The translations under genes and the position numbers were made by a program. The notes under the pieces were generated by a model that did no database searches, was not told the origin of the DNA, and was given only the letters and a program-made list of their open reading frames with translations. Below are positions 25,614 to 34,342 of a stretch of DNA of 64,000 nt, piece after piece. The stretch lies in the NCBI GenBank assembly GCA_934502885.1, contig CAKSUT010000002.1:248001-312000 (forward strand), in the 5' to 3' direction. Each line of letters starts with the position of its first letter. Positions within the stretch are counted from its first letter, which is position 1. This DNA comes from an uncultured Eubacteriales bacterium. Lineage in GTDB: Bacteria; Bacillota; Clostridia; Oscillospirales; CAG-382.

Positions 25614-27785
25614 ATGGATAAGTACGAACAGTATGTGGGAACGGTTCTCGAAAACAGATACAGACTCACCGAGCTTGTCGGAAAGGGCGGCATGGCGATT
25701 GTTTTCAAGGCGACCGACCTCACTATGAACAGAACGGTTGCGGTAAAGATACTGAACGAGGAGAACAACGACGATGAAATTGCCGTAAAGCGTTTCTTCA
25801 CGGAGTCAAAGGCAATTGCCATGCTCTCGCACCCGAACATTGTCGCAATCTTCGATGTCTCTCCCATGAGTGCCAAGCAGAAGTTTATCGTCATGGAATA
25901 CATCGACGGCATAACGCTCAAGGACTACCTCGATCGCAAGAAGATACTCGACTGGACCGAAGCGTGCCATTACACGGTGCAGATTCTTTCGGCACTTCAG
26001 CACGCCCACAGCAAGGGTGTGGTACACCGCGACATAAAGCCGCAAAACATAATGCTTCTCGCCGACGGCTCCATAAAGGTGACGGACTTCGGCATTGCCA
26101 AGATATCGAACACCCCCTCCGTAACGGCAGCCGACAAGGCGATAGGCACAGTAAACTACATCAGCCCCGAGCAGGCGAGCGGACGTCCGGTGGATTTTCA
26201 CTCGGATATATACTCGGTCGGCGTAATGCTATACGAAATGGTAACGGGAAAGCTTCCTTTCTCGGCGGAAAACTCGGTGTCGGTTGCCATGATGCACGTT
26301 CACGACACGCCTATTCCTCCGTCCGAAAACGTTGAGTCACCCGGAACAATACCGGTAGGTCTCGAGCAGATAATCTTAAAGGCGATGAACAAAAATCCGT
26401 CCGACAGATTCGGCTCGGCAAGCTCCATGCAGCGTGCTCTCGAATATCTCATAGCAAATCCCGGAATACGCTTCACGGAGCGTCCGAAGAAAGAGGTGCA
26501 CGAGGATGATGACGCAATCGTAAGCGGAGGAAACGGAAAGAACAACACCCTGAGCGGCAATTCGCAGTCTTCCTCCTTTGTCAAGGAAACGCCGCACCGC
26601 AGAAAACGCCGCAAGACGACCATGCTTCCCATAGTTGCGGGCGTTACGCTTGCGTTTCTTATAGTTGTGTTCGTATGCATCGGAAGAATAGTGCTTGACA
26701 TATTCTCGAGCAGCAACACCAAGAACGAGGAGATAATAATACCTAACCTCATAGGCGAAATATACACCAAGGAACTCGAGGCAAACCTTGCCGCGCAGAA
26801 CTACAAGGTAACGGTCGAGTACACTTACAGCAAGATGAACGCCAAGAACGAAATTGTGCGTCAGAACCCCGACAAGCTTTCGAGAAAGTACATGACTCCC
26901 GGCGGAATCGATCTCACGCTTTTCGTAAACAAGGGTGACGACGACGTTTCACTCAAGGATTACAAGGTTGTCAATCTTGCCGACGCACGCCTTGAGCTTG
27001 AAAACCTCGGTCTTGAGATAGAGGTTATAGAGGAATACAACGACACCATTCTCGCCGGCTATATCATAAGAACAGACCCCGAGAAAGGTGCGGCACTTAT
27101 CAGAGGCGACAAGATAACGCTTTACGTCAGCAAGGGACAGAATGTCGAATCGACGGAAATGCCCTACGTTGAGGGACTCCCCTACGAAGAAGCCGAAAAG
27201 AAGCTTATTGCGGAGGGTATATCGATAGGCGAGAGAACCTACTCTCCCTCGGAACAGGAAGAGGGCATAGTTTTAAGCACAAGCATTGAACCCGGAACCG
27301 AGATATTCCCCCGTGCGACGACGGTTGACATCGTTGTCAGCAAGGGTATGGTAAAGATGCCCGACATCATCGGCGACACTCTTGAAGCCGCCTGCGACAA
27401 GCTTAACGAGGTCGGAATAACCGTCGGACAGTACGACTACGTTCAGAGCAGCTATCCCGAGAACACCGTCGTTGACACAAGCGTTGCACCGGGAAAACCC
27501 ATAACCGAGGAAACGGCGAATGTCATTCTCACGATAAGCCTCGGCAAAACCGTTATGCCCGATCTATCGGGAAGCACCTACGACGACGCACTCAACAAGC
27601 TCCACACTCTCGGCTTCTATTTCATCGAAAAGGTCGAAACAGACAGTGAGCTTCCTGCCGGAACGGTGGTCGGAACGAGTATACCTGTCGGAACAAACAT
27701 CGAAAACGCCTCCGCGTCGATAACCGTCTATATAAGCCGCGGCGAACAGGAGGAACTCGGAGATGCGGTAAGCACGGAGGATTAA
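25614..27785 (+). CDS. prkC: PASTA-domain Ser/Thr protein kinase (PrkC/Stk1 type)
   Basis: A membrane kinase that senses peptidoglycan fragments or lipid II and controls growth and, in sporeformers, germination. Of 723 residues, about 1-275 are the Hanks-type kinase: glycine loop GKGGMAIVFKA, Lys in VAVKIL, catalytic HRDIKPQN near 138 and DFGIAK near 158. A membrane helix spans about 338-362. Five extracellular PASTA repeats follow (about 378-720), recognisable by starts such as MPDIIGDTLEAACDKL and ends such as VYISRG; three to four are more usual. Follows its phosphatase by 57 bp. Confidence 0.96.
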   Translation: MDKYEQYVGTVLENRYRLTELVGKGGMAIVFKATDLTMNRTVAVKILNEENNDDEIAVKRFFTESKAIAMLSHPNIVAIFDVSPMSAKQKFIVMEYIDGITLKDYLDRKKILDWTEACHYTVQILSALQHAHSKGVVHRDIKPQNIMLLADGSIKVTDFGIAKISNTPSVTAADKAIGTVNYISPEQASGRPVDFHSDIYSVGVMLYEMVTGKLPFSAENSVSVAMMHVHDTPIPPSENVESPGTIPVGLEQIILKAMNKNPSDRFGSASSMQRALEYLIANPGIRFTERPKKEVHEDDDAIVSGGNGKNNTLSGNSQSSSFVKETPHRRKRRKTTMLPIVAGVTLAFLIVVFVCIGRIVLDIFSSSNTKNEEIIIPNLIGEIYTKELEANLAAQNYKVTVEYTYSKMNAKNEIVRQNPDKLSRKYMTPGGIDLTLFVNKGDDDVSLKDYKVVNLADARLELENLGLEIEVIEEYNDTILAGYIIRTDPEKGAALIRGDKITLYVSKGQNVESTEMPYVEGLPYEEAEKKLIAEGISIGERTYSPSEQEEGIVLSTSIEPGTEIFPRATTVDIVVSKGMVKMPDIIGDTLEAACDKLNEVGITVGQYDYVQSSYPENTVVDTSVAPGKPITEETANVILTISLGKTVMPDLSGSTYDDALNKLHTLGFYFIEKVETDSELPAGTVVGTSIPVGTNIENASASITVYISRGEQEELGDAVSTED

Positions 27786-27813
27786 AATCACCACAACCGA
27801 AAGGAAAAGGCGA

Positions 27814-28770
27814 ATGTCAACAACCGAAACACAGTCAACAAGCGATGCTTCCCTGCAAACCGGCAGAATAATCAAGGGCGTCGGAGGACTTTACACCGTC
27901 CGTATCGGAAACTCCGTTTACACGATGAACGCAAAGGGGATTTTCCGCAAAGACAACCTCACTCCCCTGCCCGGCGATATCGTTGACTGCACACTGCCGC
28001 GAGAGGGCGACGACAACGGCGTGATAAGTGCGATAAGGTCACGCAAAAACAGTCTTATCCGTCCGGCGTGCGCAAATATCGACAGGCTTATTATCGTCGC
28101 CTGCAAATCAAGTCCCAAGGCGGATCTTTACACGCTTGACAAATTGTCTGCGGTTGCGGTGAAAAACGGAATTGAGGTCGTGTTCGTTTTCAACAAGGCG
28201 GATGCGGATTTTCCGTCCGAGCTTGCGGAAGTATACAGACTTTCGGGATTCCGCGTGTTCACGGTTTCCGTGGCGGACGCCGAAAAAAACGGTGCTTACG
28301 GCGAAGAATTTGCCTCACTCAGGCTTGCGATGCAGTGCGGAGTGAACATATTCTCAGGCGCTTCGGGCGTCGGAAAGAGCAGTATTATCGGTCACTTGTT
28401 CCCGGAGTTTGCCCCGGAAACGGGTGTGCTCAGCCGCAAAATTTCAAGGGGACGTCACACTACGCGTGCGACCGAGCTTTACCTTGCGGACGCCGAAACC
28501 GACACGTACATCGCCGACACTCCGGGGTTCAGTATGTTCGACGCCGCGTCATTAAGGCTTATAGAAAAGGACGAGCTTGTTTCGTGCTTTCCCGATATTG
28601 AAAAGTATTCTCACGGCTGCCGTTATCGCGACTGCTCACACACAAAGGAGGGTCCGGAGGACTGCACTGTGGCAAAAGCACTTAAAGAAGGACTTATTGC
28701 AAAGTCAAGACATCAGAGCTACTGCACGCTCAGAGATGAACTTGACGGCATAAACGAATGGGACACCTGA
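27814..28770 (+). CDS. rsgA: Ribosome small subunit GTPase RsgA
   Basis: RsgA is a circularly permuted GTPase that checks 30S maturation. The 318-residue protein has an N-terminal OB fold, then the G4 motif FNKAD (near 127) before the P-loop SGASGVGKSS (near 182), the order expected of the permutation. A C-terminal zinc motif, CRYRDCSHTKEGPEDC, is near 269. GAAAGGAAAAGG precedes the ATG. Follows the kinase gene as in many Firmicutes; the rpe gene often found next is absent. Confidence 0.96.
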   Translation: MSTTETQSTSDASLQTGRIIKGVGGLYTVRIGNSVYTMNAKGIFRKDNLTPLPGDIVDCTLPREGDDNGVISAIRSRKNSLIRPACANIDRLIIVACKSSPKADLYTLDKLSAVAVKNGIEVVFVFNKADADFPSELAEVYRLSGFRVFTVSVADAEKNGAYGEEFASLRLAMQCGVNIFSGASGVGKSSIIGHLFPEFAPETGVLSRKISRGRHTTRATELYLADAETDTYIADTPGFSMFDAASLRLIEKDELVSCFPDIEKYSHGCRYRDCSHTKEGPEDCTVAKALKEGLIAKSRHQSYCTLRDELDGINEWDT

Positions 28771-28793
28771 TCCCGGAAAGGAAGGACAAAGAT

Positions 28794-29444
28794 TTGGAAA
28801 AGAGAAAATGTTACATATTTGCATGGGGAAACGAGCCTTTCTCCGCCTCAACACTCGAAACAATGCCGACCTCGGACGATTTCCTTATAGCCGCAGACTC
28901 GGGCTGTGAAAAAATGCGCGGCTTCGGTCTCTGCCCCGACGTTGTAATAGGAGACATGGATTCATTCGACCTTGAACGTGCGAAGAATATATATCCGTCC
29001 GCCGACTTTATCATCTACCCCCCGGAAAAGGATTGGTCGGACACAAAGCTTTGTCTCGACTACGCCATTGAAAAGGGCTTTCGCGACATCATAATGGTCG
29101 GCGGTCTCGGAGGAAGACTTGATCACACGCTTGCCAACATCAATCTCCTGCGTTACGCTTACAAAAAGGGCGTGCGACTTGAGATAAACGACGGAAGAAA
29201 CCGCGCTTTCTTCGTTAAGGACGACGATTTTTCCGTAAAGCGCACCTACAGAATGAAGTATTTCTCGGTAATACCGTTCTCGGAAAACCTCGAGGGTGTG
29301 TCTATGACGGGAGTGAAGTATCCACTCTCCGACGCGCTTGTGACGCGTGACAACGCAATAACCCTCTCGAACGAGATAACCGATCTTGCGGCGCACGTAA
29401 CCATAAAGTCGGGCGAAGCGGTGGTAATAGAGAGTTCGGACTGA
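28794..29444 (+). CDS. thiN: Thiamine pyrophosphokinase
   Basis: ThiN converts thiamine to thiamine pyrophosphate with ATP. The 216-residue protein has the family motifs AADSGCEKMRGFGLCPDVVI and GDMDSF near 32-60, DWSDTKLCLDYA near 76 and GGLGGRLDHTLANI near 98. The start was put at TTG 28794 because GAAAGGAAGGA (28776-28786) is then well spaced; ATG 28758 overlaps rsgA and has no ribosome binding site. It is the last gene of the long cluster. Confidence 0.93.
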   Translation: MEKRKCYIFAWGNEPFSASTLETMPTSDDFLIAADSGCEKMRGFGLCPDVVIGDMDSFDLERAKNIYPSADFIIYPPEKDWSDTKLCLDYAIEKGFRDIIMVGGLGGRLDHTLANINLLRYAYKKGVRLEINDGRNRAFFVKDDDFSVKRTYRMKYFSVIPFSENLEGVSMTGVKYPLSDALVTRDNAITLSNEITDLAAHVTIKSGEAVVIESSD

Positions 29445-29495
29445 CGCATACAGACATATAGAACAGATACATAAAGAGGAAAGGATTGAAATCTA

Positions 29496-29912
29496 ATGCT
29501 TAAGAACATACCTAAGATACTTCCGCCGGAACTTCTCAAAATACTCTGCGAGATGGGACACGGAGACGAAATAGTTATTGCAGACGGCAACTTCCCCTCG
29601 GCAAGCATGGGTCAAAGAGTCGTATACATGACCGGAAACGGTGCGACGGAGGTGCTTGAAGCGGTACTCGAGCTTTTCCCTCTCGACACGTACCAGCAGC
29701 CGCTTTACCTTATGGCGGTAACGCCCGGCGACACAGTCAAGACTCCCATCTGGGACGAGTATAAAAAGGCGGCGGCAAAGTATACCGACAGCGGATTTGA
29801 GGAAATCGAACGCTTTTCGTTTTACGAGCGTGCAAAGAAAGCGTATGCCGTCATCGCAACCGGTGAAAGTGCGCTTTACGCCAATATCATTCTGAAAAAG
29901 GGCTGCTGCTAA
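29496..29912 (+). CDS. fucU: FucU/RbsD-family sugar mutarotase
   Basis: FucU interconverts alpha and beta anomers of L-fucose (RbsD acts on ribose pyranose). The 138-residue protein begins MLKNIPKILPPELLKILCEM and contains GHGDEIVIADGNFPS, the active-site region with the conserved His near 22. The Y-x-N-like end, ESALYANIILKKGC, is typical of FucU rather than RbsD. It opens an accessory gene group with two dinucleotide-binding oxidoreductases, so the sugar substrate may be fucose or a related deoxysugar. The start has AGGAAAGGA upstream. Confidence 0.85.
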   Translation: MLKNIPKILPPELLKILCEMGHGDEIVIADGNFPSASMGQRVVYMTGNGATEVLEAVLELFPLDTYQQPLYLMAVTPGDTVKTPIWDEYKKAAAKYTDSGFEEIERFSFYERAKKAYAVIATGESALYANIILKKGCC

Positions 29913-29941
29913 ACACAGCGGCATCACAAAAGGTGAAGAAT

Positions 29942-30790
29942 ATGAAGTGTTACGACATTGCGATTCTCGGTGCAACCATGTTTGCCGCCGGAATAATTCA
30001 GAGTCTTTCCGAAGAAAAACGCAAGGACTGTATTGTAATCGAAAGCTCTTTCGGCTATGCGTCGGATTTTGTCCCGGCGATGAAAGCAACTCCCCTCTGC
30101 AAGCCCGTTTCAGAACTTTCTTTCAGCACGAGGACGACGGAGCTTCTCGGCTCACTTGTCGAAAAGGGAATGATAAGTTCCGACGGAAGAATTCACGTAA
30201 TACCGTTTTCTTTTGTCTGCTCGACTCTTCTTTCGGGATGCGGCAAAATGCTTTTGGGTACGTCAGTTACCTCCGTCGAGAAAAGCCGTGACGACAAAGA
30301 TCTCTGCGTCATCAAATATGTAAACTCTGCCGGCTTAGACTCGGTGTGTGCGTCAAAGATTATTGACACGACAAATCTCGGCTTTATGCGCTCGTATGAG
30401 GGATTGAGACTCACCGAAAACTCCGACGCAAAAAAGTACTTCTGTGCAAGCCTTGTAAAGCACTCCGATAACGCAAAGGACATTTCGTCATACTTTGACA
30501 GCGAGGGTGAAGTTTTTGCGGTAAAGGGTGCTTTGGAGGACGAATACATACTTAAGCTCAGTGTCCCGGAAAATGCGGGTTTCGCCAAGGCACGTGAGCT
30601 TATGGCGGCAAAGTGGGCGTATCTCTCGGAAAACGAATTTGACGGTTGGAGAATAGGTGCGGTTGCTTCGTCGTTTGAGTACGACTATCCGTCAGCGAAA
30701 CGCATTGAGAAAAATCTTTACGACTTTATACCGTCAACGTCATACGGCGACCCTGTAAGCGCTTTCGAGGGGGGATACAGATGCTTCTGA
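29942..30790 (+). CDS. FAD/NAD-binding-like protein, degenerate Rossmann motif
   Basis: A 282-residue protein starting with a beta-alpha-beta dinucleotide-binding pattern, YDIAILGATMFAAGI, in which the usual GxGxxG is altered to GATMFA. It later has KIIDTTNLGFMRSYEGL, similar to the second FAD motif (IDSTGNATV) of the next gene. It therefore looks like a shortened relative of FAD-dependent oxidoreductases. Its 3' end overlaps the next gene by 10 bp, suggesting cotranslation and perhaps a complex. ATG 29942 follows AAAGGTG. Whether it still binds FAD is uncertain. Confidence 0.6.
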   Translation: MKCYDIAILGATMFAAGIIQSLSEEKRKDCIVIESSFGYASDFVPAMKATPLCKPVSELSFSTRTTELLGSLVEKGMISSDGRIHVIPFSFVCSTLLSGCGKMLLGTSVTSVEKSRDDKDLCVIKYVNSAGLDSVCASKIIDTTNLGFMRSYEGLRLTENSDAKKYFCASLVKHSDNAKDISSYFDSEGEVFAVKGALEDEYILKLSVPENAGFAKARELMAAKWAYLSENEFDGWRIGAVASSFEYDYPSAKRIEKNLYDFIPSTSYGDPVSAFEGGYRCF

Positions 30791-32607
30791 CATACATTGA
30801 AAACAAACGGCTTATCCGTGAAGAATACAGCGGAAAATTTGACCGTGAATGCGATATACTCGTTGTCGGTCTCGGCACTGCCGGAGCATTGGCGGCAATC
30901 TGTGCGGCAGAGAGCGGACTTCACACAATAGGCGTCGAGAAGGCGACCGCAATGGGCGGCATGGGAACTCTCGCCTGCGTTTGGGACTACTACTACGGTT
31001 CAAGCGGCGGTGAGTACGAAGACATTGACAGGCGCAGTCTCGAGGTCACGGAAAACGAACACTATCTCCCGGTCGGCAATCCGAAGATATGCATAAACGG
31101 CGCAGTAAAGCAGCAGCTCATGGAAAGCGATGCAATGAGAAACGGCTGTCGTCTCATATACGACGCAAGCGTATGCGGTGTGTTTGTCGGAGACGGCGAA
31201 AAGGTATGCGGCGTACGTGTTTTCCATGACGGCAGCTTTGTCGATATAGGTGCAAAGGTCGTTATCGACTCAACAGGAAATGCGACGGTATGCCGTTTTG
31301 CAGGATGTAAATTCAGCGGCGGACGCAAGTTCGACAACATACACATGAACGCATCAAAGCCTACCGTCGCTCTGAGACGCGGCTGTGCAAGAGGCGAATG
31401 GGGCATGGGCGGACGCATTGACGGTGTTTCTCCGGACGATGTGACAAAGGCAATCACAAACGGTATAGTGACAGGCATTCTTGCAAGGCAGCACTTTACA
31501 TCCGACGGACGTGCGCTCTTTGACGGTGCGCTTCTCGGTGTGCGTGAGTCGCCCAATATAATTGCCGACGAGATATACACTCTCGGGGACTACCGCCGTG
31601 GAAAACCGCAGAAAGATGTGCTTATGTACGCCTGCGGACCTCTTGACTGCACGAACCGCGACACCGCTTTCGAGGACGACGAATCACAGAATTACCGTGT
31701 TCTCTGCAACCTTGCCGACTACGGCTTCTCTCTCGGAGTTTCCCGTGACATGATGCTTCCGAGAGGTAAAGAGGGGATAATTGTCGCCTGCCGTGCGGTC
31801 GGAGTGGATCACACACTTGCCGGAATGCTTCGCATGAAAAAGGATATGCAGAAGATGGGCGAAGCGGCGGCAGTTCTTGCGAGTGAATCGATAAAACAGG
31901 GAAAAACGCTCCGCAAAACAGACCTTGAACCCATTATTAAGCGTCTTTCTGAAACCGGCTGTTATGACAAGGCAAATGACATGGGGCTGTGTTTTCTCGA
32001 AAAACAGTACATATACACGCCGAGAGAGCTTGCGGCAAACAAAGCTGAGCTTGAAAAGGCATTTGAGAGCGACGAACCGGGACTCGGAGTGTGGAGTTAC
32101 ATATCGGGTAACGCAAAGGTAAGCGACTCCGAAATGACAGAGCTTCTCGGTGCGGAGAAAAAGAACGTGCGCTACGGTGCGGCACTTTGTCTCGGTATCA
32201 TTGGTCATCATGAGGCATTGACGGTAATCCGTGAAATGTTCGCCGACACATATCCCCTTGCAAATGTTCCCGGAAATGTAAGCAGTCCGTGGGCAAGCTT
32301 CTATCCGTCCGACATTCAGGCGATAATTCTTCTCGGACGTTTTGCGGACAAAGAGTCTGCCGAAGAGCTTCTCGAAATTGTACGTGACGGCGGACGCAAA
32401 AGGGCGGCGCACTTTACCGAAACCAAACACTCGGTCGCAAAGCCTGTGCAGTACTTTGAATATGCCGCAAAAGCGGTGCTTGACATTGCCGAAAAGCATG
32501 TCGACGATGCTCTCAAGAGCGAACTCAAATACGCACTCTCCTCCTCGGATATTCTCAAAGGCAGCGACTATCTCGACTCCGTGAAAAAATTTGAAGGTAA
32601 GCTTTGA
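30781..32607 (+). CDS. FAD-dependent oxidoreductase with HEAT-like C-terminal tail
   Basis: A 608-residue protein of the FAD_oxidored type (fumarate reductase/succinate dehydrogenase flavoprotein-like fold). The FAD motif ILVVGLGTAGALAAICAA is near residues 25-42, the GGMGTLACVW segment follows, and VVIDSTGNATVCRFAG lies near 160. After about residue 430 the sequence becomes helical with HEAT-like units (KKNVRYGAALCLGIIGHHEA and AIILLGRFADKESAEELLEI). Such enzymes often occur in sugar or polysaccharide catabolic loci, but the substrate is unknown. A second copy of its last 61 codons lies at 34136 because of the tandem duplication. Confidence 0.8.
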   Translation: MLLTYIENKRLIREEYSGKFDRECDILVVGLGTAGALAAICAAESGLHTIGVEKATAMGGMGTLACVWDYYYGSSGGEYEDIDRRSLEVTENEHYLPVGNPKICINGAVKQQLMESDAMRNGCRLIYDASVCGVFVGDGEKVCGVRVFHDGSFVDIGAKVVIDSTGNATVCRFAGCKFSGGRKFDNIHMNASKPTVALRRGCARGEWGMGGRIDGVSPDDVTKAITNGIVTGILARQHFTSDGRALFDGALLGVRESPNIIADEIYTLGDYRRGKPQKDVLMYACGPLDCTNRDTAFEDDESQNYRVLCNLADYGFSLGVSRDMMLPRGKEGIIVACRAVGVDHTLAGMLRMKKDMQKMGEAAAVLASESIKQGKTLRKTDLEPIIKRLSETGCYDKANDMGLCFLEKQYIYTPRELAANKAELEKAFESDEPGLGVWSYISGNAKVSDSEMTELLGAEKKNVRYGAALCLGIIGHHEALTVIREMFADTYPLANVPGNVSSPWASFYPSDIQAIILLGRFADKESAEELLEIVRDGGRKRAAHFTETKHSVAKPVQYFEYAAKAVLDIAEKHVDDALKSELKYALSSSDILKGSDYLDSVKKFEGKL

Positions 32608-34129
32608 TATCAAAGCAAAGAGGTGACATTATGTTTGAAAGAATCTCTCCCGAACAGGCAGGTGTATCGTCAAAGGCGGTGCTCAAATTCATAAAGACGC
32701 TTGAAAAGTACAGATTCAACACGCACAGCATTATCATGGCGAGAGGCGGCAAAATCTTCTCCGAGTGCTACTATGCCCCCTTTGACCGCAATTTCAAGCA
32801 CAGAATGTATTCAGTATCGAAGAGCTTTGTGTCGGTTGCGGTGGGACTTCTCGTCGAAGACGGCAAAATAAGCCTTGACGACACGCTTATGTCGTATCTT
32901 CCCGAATACACGGAAAAGGCAAAGGAAGCAGGAAACTTCGAGTATCTGAACGCCATGACAATAAGGGATATGCTCGAAATGCAGACCTGCAAGGGCAACT
33001 CACGTATTGACTGGTTTGCGGCTAAGCTTCCCGACAGAGTGGACGTCTACTTCAAAAAGGGTTACGACAGACCCTCCGGCATGATTTTCAACTACGACAG
33101 CCCCGGCTCGTATATGCTCGGAGTTATTGTCGAGAGAATAACCGGGAAACCTTTCCTCGATTTTATGAAGGAGCGGTTTCTCGAAAAGTGCGGTTTTTCC
33201 TCCGACGCCTACTGTCTCAAGTGTCCCGGCGGTCACTCGTTCGGAGACTCGGGAGTTATGTGTACGGCGAGAGATCTTCTCATTTTCGCACGCTTCGTAA
33301 TGAACGGCGGCACATGGGAGGATGTTCGTTACATGGACGAGGGCTACCTTCGTGAAGCAACCTCGCGCAAAACCGCAAACGAGGTAAGAGACATAGTTAC
33401 CTACGACTCTCTCGGCTACGGATATCAAATCTGGAAAGCTCCGCGCGATGGCTTTGCGTTCGTCGGAGTGGGCGATCAGTTTGCGATATGCGACCCGAAA
33501 ACCGATTTTATTTTCATCATAAACTCCGACGATCAAGGTTACACCAACTCAAGACCTATCCTCTATCATGCGCTTTACGACTACATAGTCGAGGAACTTG
33601 GGGAATCTCTACCCGAGGACAAAAAGGCATACGGTGAGCTTCTCGAATACGAAAAGACGCGCAAGCTCAACATTGCAAGAGGCAGTATCTCAAGTGCGTA
33701 TGCCGACGCGGTAAACGGCGTCACATTCAATCTCGAACCGAATCCCATGGGAATCACTCATTTCAGGCTAAGCTTTGACGGCGACGAGGGTGTGTTCTCC
33801 TACACAAATGCGCAGGGCGGCAAAGAGCTTCGCTTCGGCTTCGGCAAGAACGTGTTCGGAATATTCCCCCAGACGGGTTACTCCGACATGGTGAGCGGCG
33901 AGGACTGTCCCGGAAACACATACAAGTGTGCGGTATCCGCCGAATGGCAGGAGGAAAAGAAGCTTCACCTCAAGGTGCAGATAATCGACAAATGTTTCGG
34001 ACTTCTCGATATACTCTTCTCTTTCAGGGACGAAAAGGTTCTTGTTGCGATGGAAAAGACCGCCAAGAACTTCCTCGACGAATACACCGGCTTTGCCAAC
34101 GGCAAGAGAGCTTAACTGTCACGTAAATA
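32424..34129 (+). repeat. Direct repeat copy 1 (1706 bp)
   Basis: This unit covers the 3' end of the FAD oxidoreductase gene and the whole first hydrolase gene. It recurs with an offset of exactly 1712 bp at 34136-35841. Line-by-line comparison shows only six substitutions, at 33994, 34022, 34025, 34027, 34065 and 34069, all within 76 bp near the end of the hydrolase gene. Six bases (34130-34135) separate the copies. Confidence 0.95.
32631..34115 (+). CDS. Beta-lactamase-family serine hydrolase, copy 1
   Basis: A 494-residue cytoplasmic member of the class C beta-lactamase/esterase family (no signal peptide). The catalytic SxxK motif is SVSK in HRMYSVSKSFVSVAVG near residue 68; the Y-x-S/N motif is probably in FNYDSPGSYML near 150. 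The family includes esterases, peptidases and transacylases. The C-terminal 120 residues form a beta-rich domain. ATG 32631 follows AAAGAGGTG; the upstream in-frame start at 32604 would overlap the oxidoreductase. It is almost identical to the gene at 34343; the natural substrate is not evident. It may remove acyl groups from a sugar used by this operon, which is inference. Confidence 0.85.
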   Translation: MFERISPEQAGVSSKAVLKFIKTLEKYRFNTHSIIMARGGKIFSECYYAPFDRNFKHRMYSVSKSFVSVAVGLLVEDGKISLDDTLMSYLPEYTEKAKEAGNFEYLNAMTIRDMLEMQTCKGNSRIDWFAAKLPDRVDVYFKKGYDRPSGMIFNYDSPGSYMLGVIVERITGKPFLDFMKERFLEKCGFSSDAYCLKCPGGHSFGDSGVMCTARDLLIFARFVMNGGTWEDVRYMDEGYLREATSRKTANEVRDIVTYDSLGYGYQIWKAPRDGFAFVGVGDQFAICDPKTDFIFIINSDDQGYTNSRPILYHALYDYIVEELGESLPEDKKAYGELLEYEKTRKLNIARGSISSAYADAVNGVTFNLEPNPMGITHFRLSFDGDEGVFSYTNAQGGKELRFGFGKNVFGIFPQTGYSDMVSGEDCPGNTYKCAVSAEWQEEKKLHLKVQIIDKCFGLLDILFSFRDEKVLVAMEKTAKNFLDEYTGFANGKRA

Positions 34130-34135
34130 AAATAA

Positions 34136-34319
34136 CAAACACTCGGTCGCAAAGCCTGTGCAGTACTTTGAATATGCCGCAAAAGCGGTGCTTGACATTG
34201 CCGAAAAGCATGTCGACGATGCTCTCAAGAGCGAACTCAAATACGCACTCTCCTCCTCGGATATTCTCAAAGGCAGCGACTATCTCGACTCCGTGAAAAA
34301 ATTTGAAGGTAAGCTTTGA
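34136..34319 (+). pseudogene. Duplicated 3' fragment of the FAD oxidoreductase gene
   Basis: These 184 bp repeat the last 61 codons of the oxidoreductase gene (32424-32607) exactly, including its stop. There is no start codon with a ribosome binding site in the same frame. It is a passive remnant of the tandem duplication, though it supplies the second hydrolase gene with the same upstream region as the first. Confidence 0.9.
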
Positions 34320-34342
34320 TATCAAAGCAAAGAGGTGACATT

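Noticed and set aside
34136..34319. The region between the hydrolase copies considered as a separate small gene.
   Set aside because: It is an exact copy of the 3' end of the FAD oxidoreductase gene without a start signal, so it is a duplication remnant.
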